A stretch of 64,000 nucleotides of DNA from Alteromonadales bacterium alter-6D02 (GCA_002835545.1 PIZK01000031.1:1-64000), one strand, 5' to 3'; shown: positions 1 to 10,021, counted from the first letter of the stretch. The notes: generated from the sequence alone by a model not told the origin. Translations and numbers: made by a program.

Positions 1-294
1 GACACATGGCAAGGGCTTTTTGGATCTTTTATTTCAAGCGTACACAAATGAAACAATACGATTATAAATCCACCAAAACAACCCTGTTTCAAACATAATT
101 CAAGCCAATTCACTCAATATAGAGGGAAGGCAATGATCCCTGGATCAGATTCCATCATTTATTTTAGTTAATTGGATCACTCAATTGCATATAATTTAAA
201 CTATTTTAGGCGTATCGGTAGTAACTTGAATAAAAGATCTCTATTATAATGCGCTTAAGTTTCTATTTTTCTTCACTAATCTTTAGGTTACATT

Positions 295-783
295 ATGAAA
301 TCAAATAAATTCACTCCGCTACTAATTACATTCGTATTAGCTGTAGTCGGCTTCTTTGTACTACCTTTAATTGCACCAAGTATGGAAAGTGCTTCTGTTG
401 TTTTTGCTATAGGTATTGCATTAGGTGGTACAACTGTCGCTCTATTATCTCCTAGCGCTGCAACTTCTTCAGCTACCACCTCTAGCGCAGCCGTCGCTGA
501 TGACGATCGTCAAACACTATATGTAGGTAACTTGCCATACCGTGCTAATGAGTCTGTAGTTCGCGAGTTATTCGAATCACATGGACCTGTTTTCTCGGTT
601 CGCTTAGTAAAAGACAAGCAGACAGGGCGTCGTCGTGGGTTCGGCTTCGTTACGATGAATGGTGAAGGTGCGGCACAAGCCATGGCAGAACTAAACGAAC
701 AAGAGTTTCAAGAGCGCATATTGAAAGTACGCGAGGCAAAAGAAAAAACAAGCCCAGAAAACACTAGCCAAGTTGATGGTTAA
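295..783 (+). CDS. Membrane-anchored RRM RNA-binding protein
   Basis: 162 residues. Two hydrophobic segments (about residues 7-28 and 33-52) are followed by an Ala/Ser/Thr linker and one RNA-recognition motif (about 73-150). RNP2 (LYVGNL) and RNP1 (RGFGFVTM) are both intact, so single-stranded RNA binding is expected. The hydrophobic N-terminus suggests tethering to the inner membrane with the RRM in the cytoplasm. An AGG lies 8 nt before the ATG. A perfect TATAAT sits at 245-250, but the -35 is poor. The 3' end overlaps the convergent murI gene by 20 nt. The RNA target cannot be told from sequence; family assignment is firm, function inferred. Confidence 0.85.
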   Translation: MKSNKFTPLLITFVLAVVGFFVLPLIAPSMESASVVFAIGIALGGTTVALLSPSAATSSATTSSAAVADDDRQTLYVGNLPYRANESVVRELFESHGPVFSVRLVKDKQTGRRRGFGFVTMNGEGAAQAMAELNEQEFQERILKVREAKEKTSPENTSQVDG

Positions 784-1567
784 CTATAGATAGAGAACTA
801 AAGCCTTCATTAAGTAATGATTGGTTTAACATCTCTTCTAAGCTATCTTCCGTATAAAAAGCTCGGTGGTGAATCTTTCCCCCGGGCTTTTTTGATCGCT
901 GTTTGCAGTCACTAATAAGTAATGACTTAACACGTTGAGCAATAGCAATTCCCGAATCAACAAGAACAATCTTTCCTTCAGTAACACGAGCAATTTCTTT
1001 CTTTAATAGCGGAAAATGAGTGCAACCTAAAATGAGGGTGTCAATCCGCCCCATGACAGGCTCAAATATAGCTATTAGTTCTTTATCGTTTGGTTCGATA
1101 CCTTGAAACGCCATTTCTGCTATCTGGACTAATTTATTGCTGCCAAGCTTATAAAGCTCACATTGGGGGGCGTATGCATTCATTAGTTCATCAATATAAG
1201 ATCGGTTTATCGTCCCTTGCGTTGCTACAAGGCCAATTTTTTTGCTTTTTGATAACAGAGCGGCTGGTTTTATTGCGGGAACGACCCCGACTACAGGGAT
1301 ACGCAAGGTATTACGTAGCGCAGGCAACGCAACTGTACTGGCAGAGTTGCAAGCTATAACAAGTAAATCAGGTTGAGTTAACTCTATAACAGCAGGAAGT
1401 AGCTCAAGTAAGCGAGTAATTAACTGCTGCTCTGACAATTGGCCATAAGGGTAAAACTTATTATCAAATAAATAGTCAATTGACACTGAAGGTAGTAGCT
1501 TCGTGATTTCACGAAACACACTGACACCTCCGACACCGGAGTCAAAGACTAAAACACGACTAGTCAA
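764..1567 (-). CDS. murI: Glutamate racemase
   Basis: Interconverts L- and D-glutamate for peptidoglycan synthesis in the cytoplasm. The substrate motif VFDSGVGG is near the N-terminus. The two catalytic cysteines lie in IACNSAST and LGCTHFPLL, spaced as in the aspartate/glutamate racemase family. No ATG exists near the conserved start. I chose a TTG that has GAGG six bases upstream, giving 267 residues; a second TTG lies four codons further upstream at 1579. The 3' end overlaps that of the RRM gene in convergent orientation, so the two transcripts are antisense at their ends. Confidence 0.93.
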   Translation of the reverse strand: MTSRVLVFDSGVGGVSVFREITKLLPSVSIDYLFDNKFYPYGQLSEQQLITRLLELLPAVIELTQPDLLVIACNSASTVALPALRNTLRIPVVGVVPAIKPAALLSKSKKIGLVATQGTINRSYIDELMNAYAPQCELYKLGSNKLVQIAEMAFQGIEPNDKELIAIFEPVMGRIDTLILGCTHFPLLKKEIARVTEGKIVLVDSGIAIAQRVKSLLISDCKQRSKKPGGKIHHRAFYTEDSLEEMLNQSLLNEGFSSLSIVNHQLG

Positions 1568-1653
1568 AATTAACCTCAAATAAACAGCAATTCAGCGGCT
1601 ATTTTCTCTCACCGAGCCTGCGACAACAAGTTTTTTGTTTGCCAGTACTTCGA

Positions 1654-2856
1654 TTACAAGCTATTTAATATCTTCTGATTAAAATCATTAAAGCTATCTA
1701 ATGTTTTCGAAACCATCTGATCCATCAAATCAAGTTGCTTATTAGCGACATCATTAATCAATTGCTTAACATTATCGCCTGCAAATAGAGATTCGCCAGC
1801 CTTCATTACATCATCTAGCCCTTTAACATAAGGCGATAGTGTTGCAATTGGGTTGTTACTGGATTGGTCACCATTTTCTTTTACCGTTGCATAATGCTCA
1901 GTAATCGCCAGTTGTTTAACTTCTTTAAAGTCATAAGCAAAGCTGACTATTTGCTGAGAGTCAAAGCCTAATTCATTCGCTTGTTGCCACGCTTGTTCAA
2001 CATTGCCACTAAAAAAATCATCCGCTAGCTGTGCCATATCGCCTACTAAACTTGAAATAGCCTCTAGTTCATCATCATTTAAATCGCCTTCAACAGTCAA
2101 ATTAAATGATTGACCATGGCTCGTTGATATTTCTGTGTGTTTACTGTCGTTACTAACGCTTTGAGATTGACTTAGCTGAGCGCTTTGGCCGAACGAAATT
2201 GAAATCTTATCTCCATCACGGGTTTGAATATCAATACTACCAGTTTCAACCTCAGATAATTCTATGGCTCTTGAAGAAACCTGAGGGGTTGTAGCACTCT
2301 CTTTACCAAACAAAGATTTATCAAGATCATTCATTCCTTGCTGAATCAAGTCATAGCTCTTATCTATTCCTTGCTCAACATCACTCGTCAGCATATCCAT
2401 AGAACCCAGCTCTTCGCGAGCCATATCAAAACCTTTATCAATGCCTTCACGAGCTTGTTGCATCATTAAATTCAGTTTTGCATCGTCGGCACCACCGGAT
2501 TTGGCCCCATAAATAGCACCGCTAACAAAATCCATTACATTTTTAGCTACGGCTTCAAAGTCAAACGAGATTGGCTCAACATCAATTTTATCTAAAATAG
2601 AGCCGGTCTCGACATCTACGCTAATTGATTGCTGTTTTGAGGATGAAAAGCTAAAAGAGCTATTCACTGAAAGCTGTTGATTTAATGCCGCCATTAACGA
2701 CTTAGCACCAATCAATAATTTATGATTTGAGGACATAGACAGAACATCATTTTGCTTATCCTGTGCATGGTCAGGCTTATTATTCGACCCCATCTCATCC
2801 AATTTATCTTTTTTATTCATTACATTTGCTGGGGCTGTAAATTGATTGACTTTCAT
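1654..2856 (-). CDS. DUF5610-like hypothetical protein
   Basis: 400 residues, polar, rich in Ser, Gln and Asp, with no signal peptide and no membrane segment. The stretch around 95-150 (FDFEAVAKNVMDFVSGAI, then a run of Met/Gln-rich helix) resembles DUF5610 proteins of marine gammaproteobacteria; this is recognition from memory, not a search. The second half looks like long amphipathic helices broken by Ser-rich linkers. It sits between murI on the same strand and divergent trmA, so it probably has its own promoter in the 150-bp gap shared with trmA. No function can be given. Confidence 0.75.
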   Translation of the reverse strand: MKVNQFTAPANVMNKKDKLDEMGSNNKPDHAQDKQNDVLSMSSNHKLLIGAKSLMAALNQQLSVNSSFSFSSSKQQSISVDVETGSILDKIDVEPISFDFEAVAKNVMDFVSGAIYGAKSGGADDAKLNLMMQQAREGIDKGFDMAREELGSMDMLTSDVEQGIDKSYDLIQQGMNDLDKSLFGKESATTPQVSSRAIELSEVETGSIDIQTRDGDKISISFGQSAQLSQSQSVSNDSKHTEISTSHGQSFNLTVEGDLNDDELEAISSLVGDMAQLADDFFSGNVEQAWQQANELGFDSQQIVSFAYDFKEVKQLAITEHYATVKENGDQSSNNPIATLSPYVKGLDDVMKAGESLFAGDNVKQLINDVANKQLDLMDQMVSKTLDSFNDFNQKILNSL

Positions 2857-3006
2857 GAGGTCACCTAAGAAGAATAGACTATTAAAAATTTATCGGCACA
2901 ATCACACAAAACTTAAGCTCAATGTCTAATTTTTAATCGACACGTCTGGACAAATAAATAAATTACCCTAGAATCTGCGCCATTCATATTCCTTAGGATC
3001 CCATTT

Positions 3007-4104
3007 ATGTTGCCAGGTCTTGTTGATGTTGCAAATTATCAGAAGCAACTCACCGAAAAAGAAGATTTTTTAAAAGATCACTTTAAGCAATTTAACCCAC
3101 CAGCGCTAGAAAGTTACTGTTCACAACCTGAAAACTATCGGCTGCGCGCTGAATTTCGCGTATGGCATCAAGGTGATGATCTTTACCATATTGTTTTTAA
3201 CTCCGCGACCAAGGAAAAAGTCCGAGTTGATCAGTTTCCATCAGCATCGGTATTAATCAATCAAATGATGACGGCGTTGATGGCTGAACTAAAAGATAAC
3301 CCTGCGCTGCGATTTAAGTTATTTCAAATTGACTACCTCTCAACATTAAGCGGTGAAATTATCGTTTCAATGCTTTATCACCGTCAACTAGATGAAGCTT
3401 GGCAAGCAGAGGCCGTTGCGTTAAAAGAACGCTTGAGTAAAGAGTTTAACGTGCAGATCATTGGCCGTGCTCGTAAGCAAAAGATTTGCTTAGACCACGA
3501 TTTCGTTATCGAAAAACTTCAAGTAAATAACAAAGAACTTATTTATAAGCAAGTCGAGAATAGTTTCACTCAACCTAATGGCGGTATTAATCAAAAAATG
3601 CTGGAATGGGCTACCGACATCACCAAAGATGCAACAGGCGATTTACTGGAATTGTACTGTGGTAACGGTAACTTCTCATTAGCATTGGCTGAAAACTTCA
3701 ATCGCGTGCTTGCCACTGAAATCGCTAAACCATCGGTAGACTCTGCTCAATATAACATTAGCGAAAACAAAATTGATAATGTCACTATTTTGCGCATGGC
3801 AGCTGAAGAGTTCACTCAAGCGATGCATGGCGAACGCGAGTTTAGACGTTTAAAAGGCATCGATCTTAAAAGCTTCAACTGTAATACCATTTTAGTTGAC
3901 CCACCACGAGCAGGTCTTGATCAAGCAACACTAGCCATGATCCAAGCTTACGACAACATTATCTACATCTCATGTAACCCTGAGACGTTAGCCGATAACT
4001 TATTAACGCTCTGTGAAACACATAACATCACACGGTTTGCCCTGTTCGATCAATTTCCATATACCCACCATATGGAATCTGGTGTTTACCTTACAAAAAA
4101 GTAA
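3007..4104 (+). CDS. trmA: tRNA (uracil-5-)-methyltransferase
   Basis: Methylates U54 of tRNA to ribothymidine using S-adenosylmethionine. 365 residues, the usual TrmA length. The SAM-binding motif [15 protein letters not shown] is near 213-227. [13 protein letters not shown] follows, and the nucleophile Cys323 lies in YISCNPETL. The general base Glu357 is in HHMESGVYL. The short form without a TRAM or iron-sulfur domain separates it from RlmC/RlmD. Its partners across the terminator, yijD and fabR, reproduce the enterobacterial neighbourhood. Confidence 0.96.
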   Translation: MLPGLVDVANYQKQLTEKEDFLKDHFKQFNPPALESYCSQPENYRLRAEFRVWHQGDDLYHIVFNSATKEKVRVDQFPSASVLINQMMTALMAELKDNPALRFKLFQIDYLSTLSGEIIVSMLYHRQLDEAWQAEAVALKERLSKEFNVQIIGRARKQKICLDHDFVIEKLQVNNKELIYKQVENSFTQPNGGINQKMLEWATDITKDATGDLLELYCGNGNFSLALAENFNRVLATEIAKPSVDSAQYNISENKIDNVTILRMAAEEFTQAMHGEREFRRLKGIDLKSFNCNTILVDPPRAGLDQATLAMIQAYDNIIYISCNPETLADNLLTLCETHNITRFALFDQFPYTHHMESGVYLTKK

Positions 4105-4130
4105 AGCAGCTACATAAACACGAGACAATA

Positions 4131-4158
4131 AAAAGGGCTATCATCAGATAGCCCTTTT
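4131..4158. terminator. Bidirectional rho-independent terminator
   Basis: A 12-bp perfect stem (AAAAGGGCTATC with GATAGCCCTTTT) closes a 4-nt loop, with A-runs on one side and T-runs on the other. It lies between convergent trmA and yijD and can serve both. Confidence 0.9.
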
Positions 4159-4192
4159 TGGTCATAACTCAAACTCATACTTGATTAAGTAC

Positions 4193-4543
4193 TTACGCCT
4201 TAAACATTCCAACTTTCTTCAACATCCAGAAGATCAGACCCATACATAACATCACAGGTAAGAAGTTACTACCAAGTTCTGGCATAGCAACACGGATACT
4301 AGCGGCATAACCTAATGCACCTAAAATAAAGCTAGCAGCTGTTAGCACAGGGATATCACCGCCGATTTCGCGAGTTTGATATTGTTGCAACATACAATAG
4401 AATGCCAAAATACAACTAACGATAGGGAAGATTGAGAACGTGACTTCCTCTAAGGTAAAACCAGTTAGGCCTGCATTAGCACTAATACCAGCAACTAAAG
4501 AAAAGATAAGAATTTTTTTATCTTCAGATGAAATTGTTAACAT
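4193..4543 (-). CDS. yijD: YijD-like inner membrane protein (DUF1422)
   Basis: 116 residues with four predicted membrane helices. It matches E. coli YijD in length and in its blocks (LVAGISANAG, FSIFPIVSCILAFYC, SFILGALGYAASIRV, PELGSNFLPVMLC). It follows fabR with a 3-nt gap, so the two are one operon, as in enterobacteria. Function unknown; the constant linkage with the unsaturated fatty acid repressor hints at a membrane-lipid role. Confidence 0.88.
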   Translation of the reverse strand: MLTISSEDKKILIFSLVAGISANAGLTGFTLEEVTFSIFPIVSCILAFYCMLQQYQTREIGGDIPVLTAASFILGALGYAASIRVAMPELGSNFLPVMLCMGLIFWMLKKVGMFKA

Positions 4544-4546
4544 TGA

Positions 4547-5161
4547 TTAAATCTCCGTATTATTGTTCGACATATAATTAGCACCGGTTGCAATCATATG
4601 TAATTGTAATATAACTCGCTCCGCAAGATCTTTGCGGTCTTCTTGTGTCATATCCAACGCTTCTGCACCTGCATTGAATACGATAATTAGCATGGCTTCA
4701 CTTTGTATTGTAGCCAATGAACGTTCTAGTGTTGTGTTTTGAATCAAATAGTCAGTTAACTCTTCGACAAAATGGCGAATCTCTCGATTCACAGCTTGTC
4801 GAAATGCAGCAGCATTTCCAGAGCGCTCTTGTAATAATAATCTAAACACATTAGGTCTAGAGTCAACGAACTCCATAAAAGTTTCCGTTGATATACGAAT
4901 AACACTGCCGCCTTTATTAATCCGTTGTCGTGCCTTACGCATTAATTGACGTAACATCAATCCCCCTTCGTCAACCATAGTTAAACCCAGTTCGTTCATG
5001 TCTTTAAAATGACGATAAAAAGAGGTAGGTGCAATACCAGCCTCTCGCGCCACTTCACGTAAACTCAAGTTAGAAAAACCATGCTCAGCAGACAATTGAT
5101 TAAATGCAGCATCAATTAAACCACGCCGTGTTTTTTCCTTTTGTTGAGCTCTTACTCCCAT
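4547..5161 (-). CDS. fabR: TetR-family repressor of unsaturated fatty acid genes
   Basis: A TetR-type DNA-binding protein that in E. coli senses saturated versus unsaturated acyl thioesters and represses fabA and fabB. The N-terminal helix-turn-helix ([20 protein letters not shown]) is nearly identical to FabR. The C-terminal ligand domain shares [18 protein letters not shown] and the [10 protein letters not shown] block. I start at the second ATG because the family begins [13 protein letters not shown]; an earlier in-frame ATG adds six residues. Neither start has a clear ribosome site. The divergent neighbour is a fatty acid desaturase with a FabR-like palindrome upstream, suggesting that FabR controls it here. 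Confidence 0.93.
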   Translation of the reverse strand: MGVRAQQKEKTRRGLIDAAFNQLSAEHGFSNLSLREVAREAGIAPTSFYRHFKDMNELGLTMVDEGGLMLRQLMRKARQRINKGGSVIRISTETFMEFVDSRPNVFRLLLQERSGNAAAFRQAVNREIRHFVEELTDYLIQNTTLERSLATIQSEAMLIIVFNAGAEALDMTQEDRKDLAERVILQLHMIATGANYMSNNNTEI

Positions 5162-5545
5162 TGACACACCATAAAACATTATAAATTAACATAAGGGTAA
5201 TGGAACACTTAAGTTGGCACAACATAATAGAAAAAATATATGCATCTTTTTATTATTCTAGTCTAAATACTAACTGATTGGGATCAGTCAAAAGTCGGTA
5301 GTGTTCAGTTCGACGTAACCTTTAAGACACAAACGAAAAGAGTTGGTTATGATTAACACCGGAGAATAGTCACGAATAAAATTTAAGATTTCCCAGCCTA
5401 TATAAGATTATTGGTCAACTTTTGGATTGAAATTTGAGATCCCTTAGACAATAGCTTTTTATCATCACCAATGAATTAAGTTATAAAAATGGGCCTATAA
5501 AGGAATTACATTTTTAAACACACACTTGAACTCTCAATATAACTT

Positions 5546-5563
5546 AGCGTACACTTGTAAGCT
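5546..5563. promoter_or_regulatory. Candidate FabR operator before the desaturase
   Basis: AGCGTACACTTGTAAGCT is an inverted repeat of 8-nt arms with one mismatch around a 2-nt centre. It closely resembles the FabR operator half-sites (AGCGTACA / TGTACGCT) as I recall them from E. coli fabA/fabB. It ends 24 bp before the desaturase ATG, a position suited to blocking transcription start. The remaining 400 bp of this gap show no gene. Confidence 0.7.
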
Positions 5564-5587
5564 CAATTAATATATTTAGGAAGTTTA

Positions 5588-6703
5588 ATGAATAAGCCAC
5601 CTATCATTTGGACTAATGTCATACTGTTTAGCAGTACGCTATTAGCTGCGCTAATCCTTGTGCCTTGGTACCAAGTAACTTATGGCTTTGACGCCTTTGT
5701 GATTATAGCCGCCGTGGCGTCTTTATTTTTCTGTGGTCTGTCAATCACTGCTGGTTATCATCGTTTATGGTCTCATCGTACTTATCAAGCTCATTGGTCT
5801 GTACGCTTATTCTTTGCTATTGGTGGTGCATTTGCATTACAAAATTCTGCGTTACACTGGTCAAGTGACCACCGCGTCCACCATAAATTTGTCGATATTA
5901 ATGATAAAGACCCATACAGCGCCAAACGTGGTTTTTGGTTCTCACATATCGGTTGGATGCTGCGCCACTACAATCACGAGCAATACGATGATTATAGTAA
6001 TTGCCGAGATCTCCAACGTGACCCTATAGTGATGTGGCAACATAAACATTACCTAGCATTAACCTTAATCACTAATATTGGTTTTGCATTGTTAGTCGGT
6101 TGGTTAAGTGGACAAATGCTAGCAAGCTTTATTGCGGTCGGCATTACGCGATTAGTATTAAGCCATCACTTTACTTTCTTCATTAACTCATGGGCACACA
6201 TGTGGGGCTCGCAGCCTTATACTGACAAAAATACTGCCAAAGATAATGCACTTTTAGCGGTCTTCACTCACGGAGAGGGTTACCATAATTTCCATCACAT
6301 CTTTGAGTCTGATTACCGTAATGGCATAAAGTGGTATCATTACGATCCAACAAAATGGTTAATTAAGACGTTATCATGGTTGGGTTTAGCAACGAACTTA
6401 CGCAAAACACCACAACAAAAAATCGAACAAGCGCAATTGGCGATGATATTAAAGCGTAGTACGCAACGCTTAGATTTACGCCACGATGCAGAAGAAATGA
6501 AACAGAAGCTTCATGCAGAATACGAAATCCTCGTCACTAAACTAAATGAGTTTTATACGCTGAAAAAGCGTTTGTTTGAAGTTAAAAAGCGTAAAGCGCT
6601 CAAAGACTATGACAAGTTACAGCTAGTTAAGCAGCTAAAAGAGTTACAACAATCGTTTGAACAGCAGCGACAAGCCTGGTTGATGTTAGCAAATCACACC
6701 TAG
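5588..6703 (+). CDS. Acyl-CoA/acyl-lipid delta-9 fatty acid desaturase
   Basis: A membrane di-iron desaturase that introduces a cis double bond into saturated acyl chains and keeps membranes fluid in the cold. 371 residues. The three histidine boxes are complete: H58-RLWS-H63, H95-RV-HH99 and H233-NF-HH237. Hydrophobic segments lie near 10-55, 70-88 and 155-200. After about 290 a charged Lys/Gln-rich coiled-coil tail is present, longer than in minimal desaturases. AGGAAG precedes the ATG by four bases. fabR is divergent and a FabR-like site overlaps the promoter region, so oxygen-dependent desaturation may be tied to the FabR regulon. Confidence 0.93.
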   Translation: MNKPPIIWTNVILFSSTLLAALILVPWYQVTYGFDAFVIIAAVASLFFCGLSITAGYHRLWSHRTYQAHWSVRLFFAIGGAFALQNSALHWSSDHRVHHKFVDINDKDPYSAKRGFWFSHIGWMLRHYNHEQYDDYSNCRDLQRDPIVMWQHKHYLALTLITNIGFALLVGWLSGQMLASFIAVGITRLVLSHHFTFFINSWAHMWGSQPYTDKNTAKDNALLAVFTHGEGYHNFHHIFESDYRNGIKWYHYDPTKWLIKTLSWLGLATNLRKTPQQKIEQAQLAMILKRSTQRLDLRHDAEEMKQKLHAEYEILVTKLNEFYTLKKRLFEVKKRKALKDYDKLQLVKQLKELQQSFEQQRQAWLMLANHT

Positions 6704-6723
6704 CCATAGCCACGACATCGCCC

Positions 6724-6760
6724 GCAGTTAAAGTAACACGCAAATAGTTACTTTAACTGC
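6724..6760. terminator. Hairpin between convergent desaturase and cobU
   Basis: A 14-bp perfect stem (GCAGTTAAAGTAAC with its complement) surrounds a 9-nt loop. One arm is also the last codons and stop of the cobU-like gene. There is no T-run, so it may be a weak terminator or an RNA-stability element rather than a classical intrinsic terminator. Confidence 0.55.
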
Positions 6761-7242
6761 TGAGGCAAGCCATAACTGACTCGGTACACCTCATCACTCT
6801 GCGCAGCGACATATTGACCAATAATACCCGACATATCAACAAAGCGTCGTGATTGAGCTTCCATTGGAATCACCCCACAACTCACATCGTTCAATACAAA
6901 CACAATATTGCAATCCAATGAAAATAAGTATGCTAGCTGATTAATCAAATACTCTTCTGTCTGCTCGAGGTTATTAAAAATCCACATCGACAGGCAATCG
7001 ATCAAATATGTTTCGCCAGAACGCATCACCTTACTTAAATCATGACTTTGCTCTAGCGTAATAAAATCATCTTGCCGTTGCACCTGATGTTTAAACACCC
7101 TTTCAGCCATGGCTTCGTCATGATAAGAATTATCATAAGTGGCAATATAGTGAGGTTTTGGACCTTGTAAGGATAAAGTATAAGCAGCCGCTAAATTACT
7201 CTTACCACTTTTTTGACCACCAAAATATAACGTTTTCATCAT
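6748..7242 (-). CDS. cobU: Adenosylcobinamide kinase/guanylyltransferase
   Basis: A bifunctional enzyme of the nucleotide-loop branch of cobalamin synthesis or salvage. It phosphorylates adenosylcobinamide and then transfers GMP. The P-loop FGGQKSGKSN is at residues 7-16, HYIAT follows, and the late block NDVSCGVIPMEAQSRRFVDMSG fits the family's conserved NEVG.GIVP segment. At 164 residues it is slightly shorter than E. coli CobU (about 180). No other cob genes are in the window, so it is probably a scattered salvage gene. NDVSCG in place of NEVG(M/S)G is a mild divergence. Confidence 0.85.
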   Translation of the reverse strand: MMKTLYFGGQKSGKSNLAAAYTLSLQGPKPHYIATYDNSYHDEAMAERVFKHQVQRQDDFITLEQSHDLSKVMRSGETYLIDCLSMWIFNNLEQTEEYLINQLAYLFSLDCNIVFVLNDVSCGVIPMEAQSRRFVDMSGIIGQYVAAQSDEVYRVSYGLPQQLK

Positions 7243-7309
7243 CGTCGCTCTGTCATAAAAGATGAGCAGTCTATCACTTACTCATTGTTAAAACAGTTAG
7301 CTGCACTGA

Positions 7310-9793
7310 CTAAGCAACTAAATGAGTTAGATTTTTAGCGCTTACTGGTCGACTAAAATAGTAACCTTGAATTTCTTCGCAGTTAAGGTTTTGTAAGAAC
7401 ATCAATTGTTCTTCCGTTTCAACCCCTTCAGCCACAACCGTTAAGTTAAGGTTATGTGCCATTAAAATAATAGTGGAGACAAGCTCTTCATTATCTTTAC
7501 ACCCGGGAATACCTTCCATAAAACTTCGGTCCACTTTTAATTGGTCAAGGGGCATCTTAGTCAATAAGCTCAGACTGGAGTAGCCCGTACCAAAATCATC
7601 CATCGATACACTAACACCAAGCTGACGAATAACATCAAGACAACGGAAGACATATTCAGCATCTTCAATGAAACTAGTTTCTGTTACTTCAATATCTAAT
7701 AACGATGGATCGTAGTCATAGCATTCAATTAACTCGGCAAGTTGCGAAACCAAATTGTGATTTGCAAACTGCTTCACAGAAATATTCACCGAGATACGGA
7801 GTGGAGGCAGTCCCTGCTCTTTCCATGCTAATCCTTGGCAAATAGATTGCTTAAGCACCCAAAATCCAATATCAGAAATAAGGCCAAGCTCTTCAGCAAG
7901 GGGGATAAAGACATCAGGTGCCACGCGCCCTAAAATTTTATCCTGCCAACGCAGTAAAGCTTCAACACCAACCACTTTGCGTGATTTAACATCAACTTTT
8001 GGCTGATACTCTAGGAAAAACTCATTATTAATTAACGCAGCACGTAAGCGCTGTTCAAGTGCGAGTTGCATTTGAGATTCTTTATTCATTTCTGATGAAT
8101 AAAGACAGAATTGATTTCGCCCTTTCTCTTTGGCACGATGCATCGCCGAATCCGAGTTTCTCAGCAGCTCAGTTCTAGTCAAGCCGTCTTGCGGGAAAAT
8201 AGAACAGCCAACACTACTGGTGATAAATAACTTTTTATCATCAATAATTAATGGTGTTTCAAAGCATTCGATCACTTGCTGGGCAGTACGATAAGCAACT
8301 GCTTTGTCTTCAAGTTCAGATAGCACAATGACTAACTCATCACCTCCAACGCGTGCAAGAGTATCATTATGACTAATACATTGGTTTAATCGATTAGCCA
8401 CTTCACAGAGTACTAAGTCACCAATATCGTGCCCTAACGATTCATTAATTCGCTTAAAATGGTCCAAATCAATAAATAATAGCCCAAGTTGACTTTGTTC
8501 TTCGTGAGCGTGCGTTAAAGCATTATCAATACGATCAAACAGCAATTGACGATTAGGAAGCTTGGTTAGGGGGTCATAATATGCAAGGTGTTCAATGATT
8601 AATTCTGAGTTTTTACGATCAGAAATATCATTAAAAATTCCCGCGTATAATACTTGCTGGGTGGTAGGCTCAACAATACGTGTGATGGTAAGCCATTCCG
8701 GATAAATTTCTCCGTTCTTTTTTCTATTCCAGACTTCACCTTGCCAATAGCCCTCTTCATCAAGCGTCTGCCACATCACATCATAGAATTCTTTATCATG
8801 CCTGCCCGAGCTGACCATTGATGCGGGCTGACCTAGAGCCTCTGCTTCACTATAACCAGTCACCTGAGTAAACGCAGGGTTTACTGTCTTGATGATTGTA
8901 TTTCTGTCCGTCACCATGATGCCATCAACTGACGCTTCAATTAAAGCGTGAGCCATGTGCAAGTTATATTCTTTTTCTTTTAGGCTTGCACTTGTTTCAG
9001 CCAACGCACTGCGTAAGCGGTTGATATAGCTACGCTCTATACGGTTAAGAATATCAGAGAAAGAAACAATGCCTAAGAATTCACCATTATCTCCTTGAAC
9101 CCCAAGATGTCGAATATGGCGTTTTTGCATAAACGAGCGGATTGATAACAAGCTCATACTGTTAGAAACAGAGATGAGCGGCTGACTCATTACGCTTTCT
9201 ATAGAGGTATCTAACTGATTAGTCGCAATCAAACGAACAATATCCCGCTCAGTAAGCAAACCAGCAGGCTGATCATCGATAGTCGCAACTAAGGAGTCGC
9301 TTCGCCGCTTACGCATTAATTCGATTGCGTCATGAATTGGCTTTGATGCATCTAATAATGGCGCCTGCTTTTTAGGCATGATGTTTTGAACTTGAGTAAG
9401 GCTCAAAAAGTATTGCGCATCTTGATTGATAATAATATCGCTCTGTGAAACGACACCTACTAACAGCCCATCATCATCAATAACAATGAGGTGACGAACC
9501 TCCCGTAATTTCAATTCCAGCGCCACGTCATCAAGTGACAGGTGAATATTAACCATAAATAAGTTAACACTCATCACCTCACCTAAAGGCACACCCAATG
9601 CATCGGGGTTATTTAAATCCACTGATAACGAATCCGCTTCAGTCCAAATCCCTATCGGCTTATGATTTTCCGTGACAATAATTGAGCTACAACGTCTTTG
9701 ATGCATTAACCCAGTGGCTTCTCTAAGGGAGGTCTCCTTAAAGCAAGTCACCACGTTACGCTCGACTACACTACATAATGAGTTTTCGTTCAT
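7310..9793 (-). CDS. CBS-CBS-PAS-GGDEF-EAL cyclic-di-GMP protein
   Basis: About 827 residues with no membrane segment. Two CBS-domain pairs (about 1-125 and 130-250) can bind adenine nucleotides. A PAS domain (about 275-390) is followed by GGDEF (signature GGDEL near 482) and EAL (EALLRW near 610). The EAL domain keeps its expected acidic and lysine residues (TET, DDFGTGYSS, KVDRSF, AEGVET), so phosphodiesterase activity is plausible. The GGDEF retains the glycines and acids, so diguanylate cyclase activity or GTP-regulated PDE activity is possible. I prefer the ATG three codons after a GTG; neither has a strong ribosome site. It may couple energy charge or redox state to c-di-GMP. Confidence 0.92.
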   Translation of the reverse strand: MNENSLCSVVERNVVTCFKETSLREATGLMHQRRCSSIIVTENHKPIGIWTEADSLSVDLNNPDALGVPLGEVMSVNLFMVNIHLSLDDVALELKLREVRHLIVIDDDGLLVGVVSQSDIIINQDAQYFLSLTQVQNIMPKKQAPLLDASKPIHDAIELMRKRRSDSLVATIDDQPAGLLTERDIVRLIATNQLDTSIESVMSQPLISVSNSMSLLSIRSFMQKRHIRHLGVQGDNGEFLGIVSFSDILNRIERSYINRLRSALAETSASLKEKEYNLHMAHALIEASVDGIMVTDRNTIIKTVNPAFTQVTGYSEAEALGQPASMVSSGRHDKEFYDVMWQTLDEEGYWQGEVWNRKKNGEIYPEWLTITRIVEPTTQQVLYAGIFNDISDRKNSELIIEHLAYYDPLTKLPNRQLLFDRIDNALTHAHEEQSQLGLLFIDLDHFKRINESLGHDIGDLVLCEVANRLNQCISHNDTLARVGGDELVIVLSELEDKAVAYRTAQQVIECFETPLIIDDKKLFITSSVGCSIFPQDGLTRTELLRNSDSAMHRAKEKGRNQFCLYSSEMNKESQMQLALEQRLRAALINNEFFLEYQPKVDVKSRKVVGVEALLRWQDKILGRVAPDVFIPLAEELGLISDIGFWVLKQSICQGLAWKEQGLPPLRISVNISVKQFANHNLVSQLAELIECYDYDPSLLDIEVTETSFIEDAEYVFRCLDVIRQLGVSVSMDDFGTGYSSLSLLTKMPLDQLKVDRSFMEGIPGCKDNEELVSTIILMAHNLNLTVVAEGVETEEQLMFLQNLNCEEIQGYYFSRPVSAKNLTHLVA

Positions 9794-10008
9794 GTTTACC
9801 ACTTTAAAGCTCTTAGAGCTTTATTGACGCATGTAAAAATACTGACGATACTATCACAGTCCTTTTAACATAGTTTCTTGAGTCGAGTCATTATTGATCT
9901 AAATCAATAACCCTAAGGCTGTTGATATGATAAAAGTCTGATACTTTAGTTAAATAATTTCCGCTGTAATTAGCTCTCATTGACATACCTTTACCCACCG
10001 CAACAAAC

Positions 10009-10021
10009 GTTATAATATAAC
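10009..10021. promoter_or_regulatory. Zur-box-like palindrome
   Basis: GTTATAATATAAC matches the core of the gammaproteobacterial Zur operator (GTTATAATATAAC within a 23-bp consensus, recalled from the family). It is palindromic except for the centre. It contains a TATAAT that could be the -10 and ends 27 bp before the chosen ATG of the COG0523 GTPase. Bound Zur would block the promoter when zinc is sufficient. The outer arms deviate from consensus. Confidence 0.78.

Noticed and set aside
1-294. A gene end or RNA gene at the left edge
   Set aside because: All frames are short and no tRNA or structured RNA could be recognised; only a TATAAT at 245-250 stands out.
9980-9985. TTGACA as -35 of the COG0523 GTPase promoter
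   Set aside because: The distance to the TATAAT within the Zur box is 25 bp, too long for a normal promoter.
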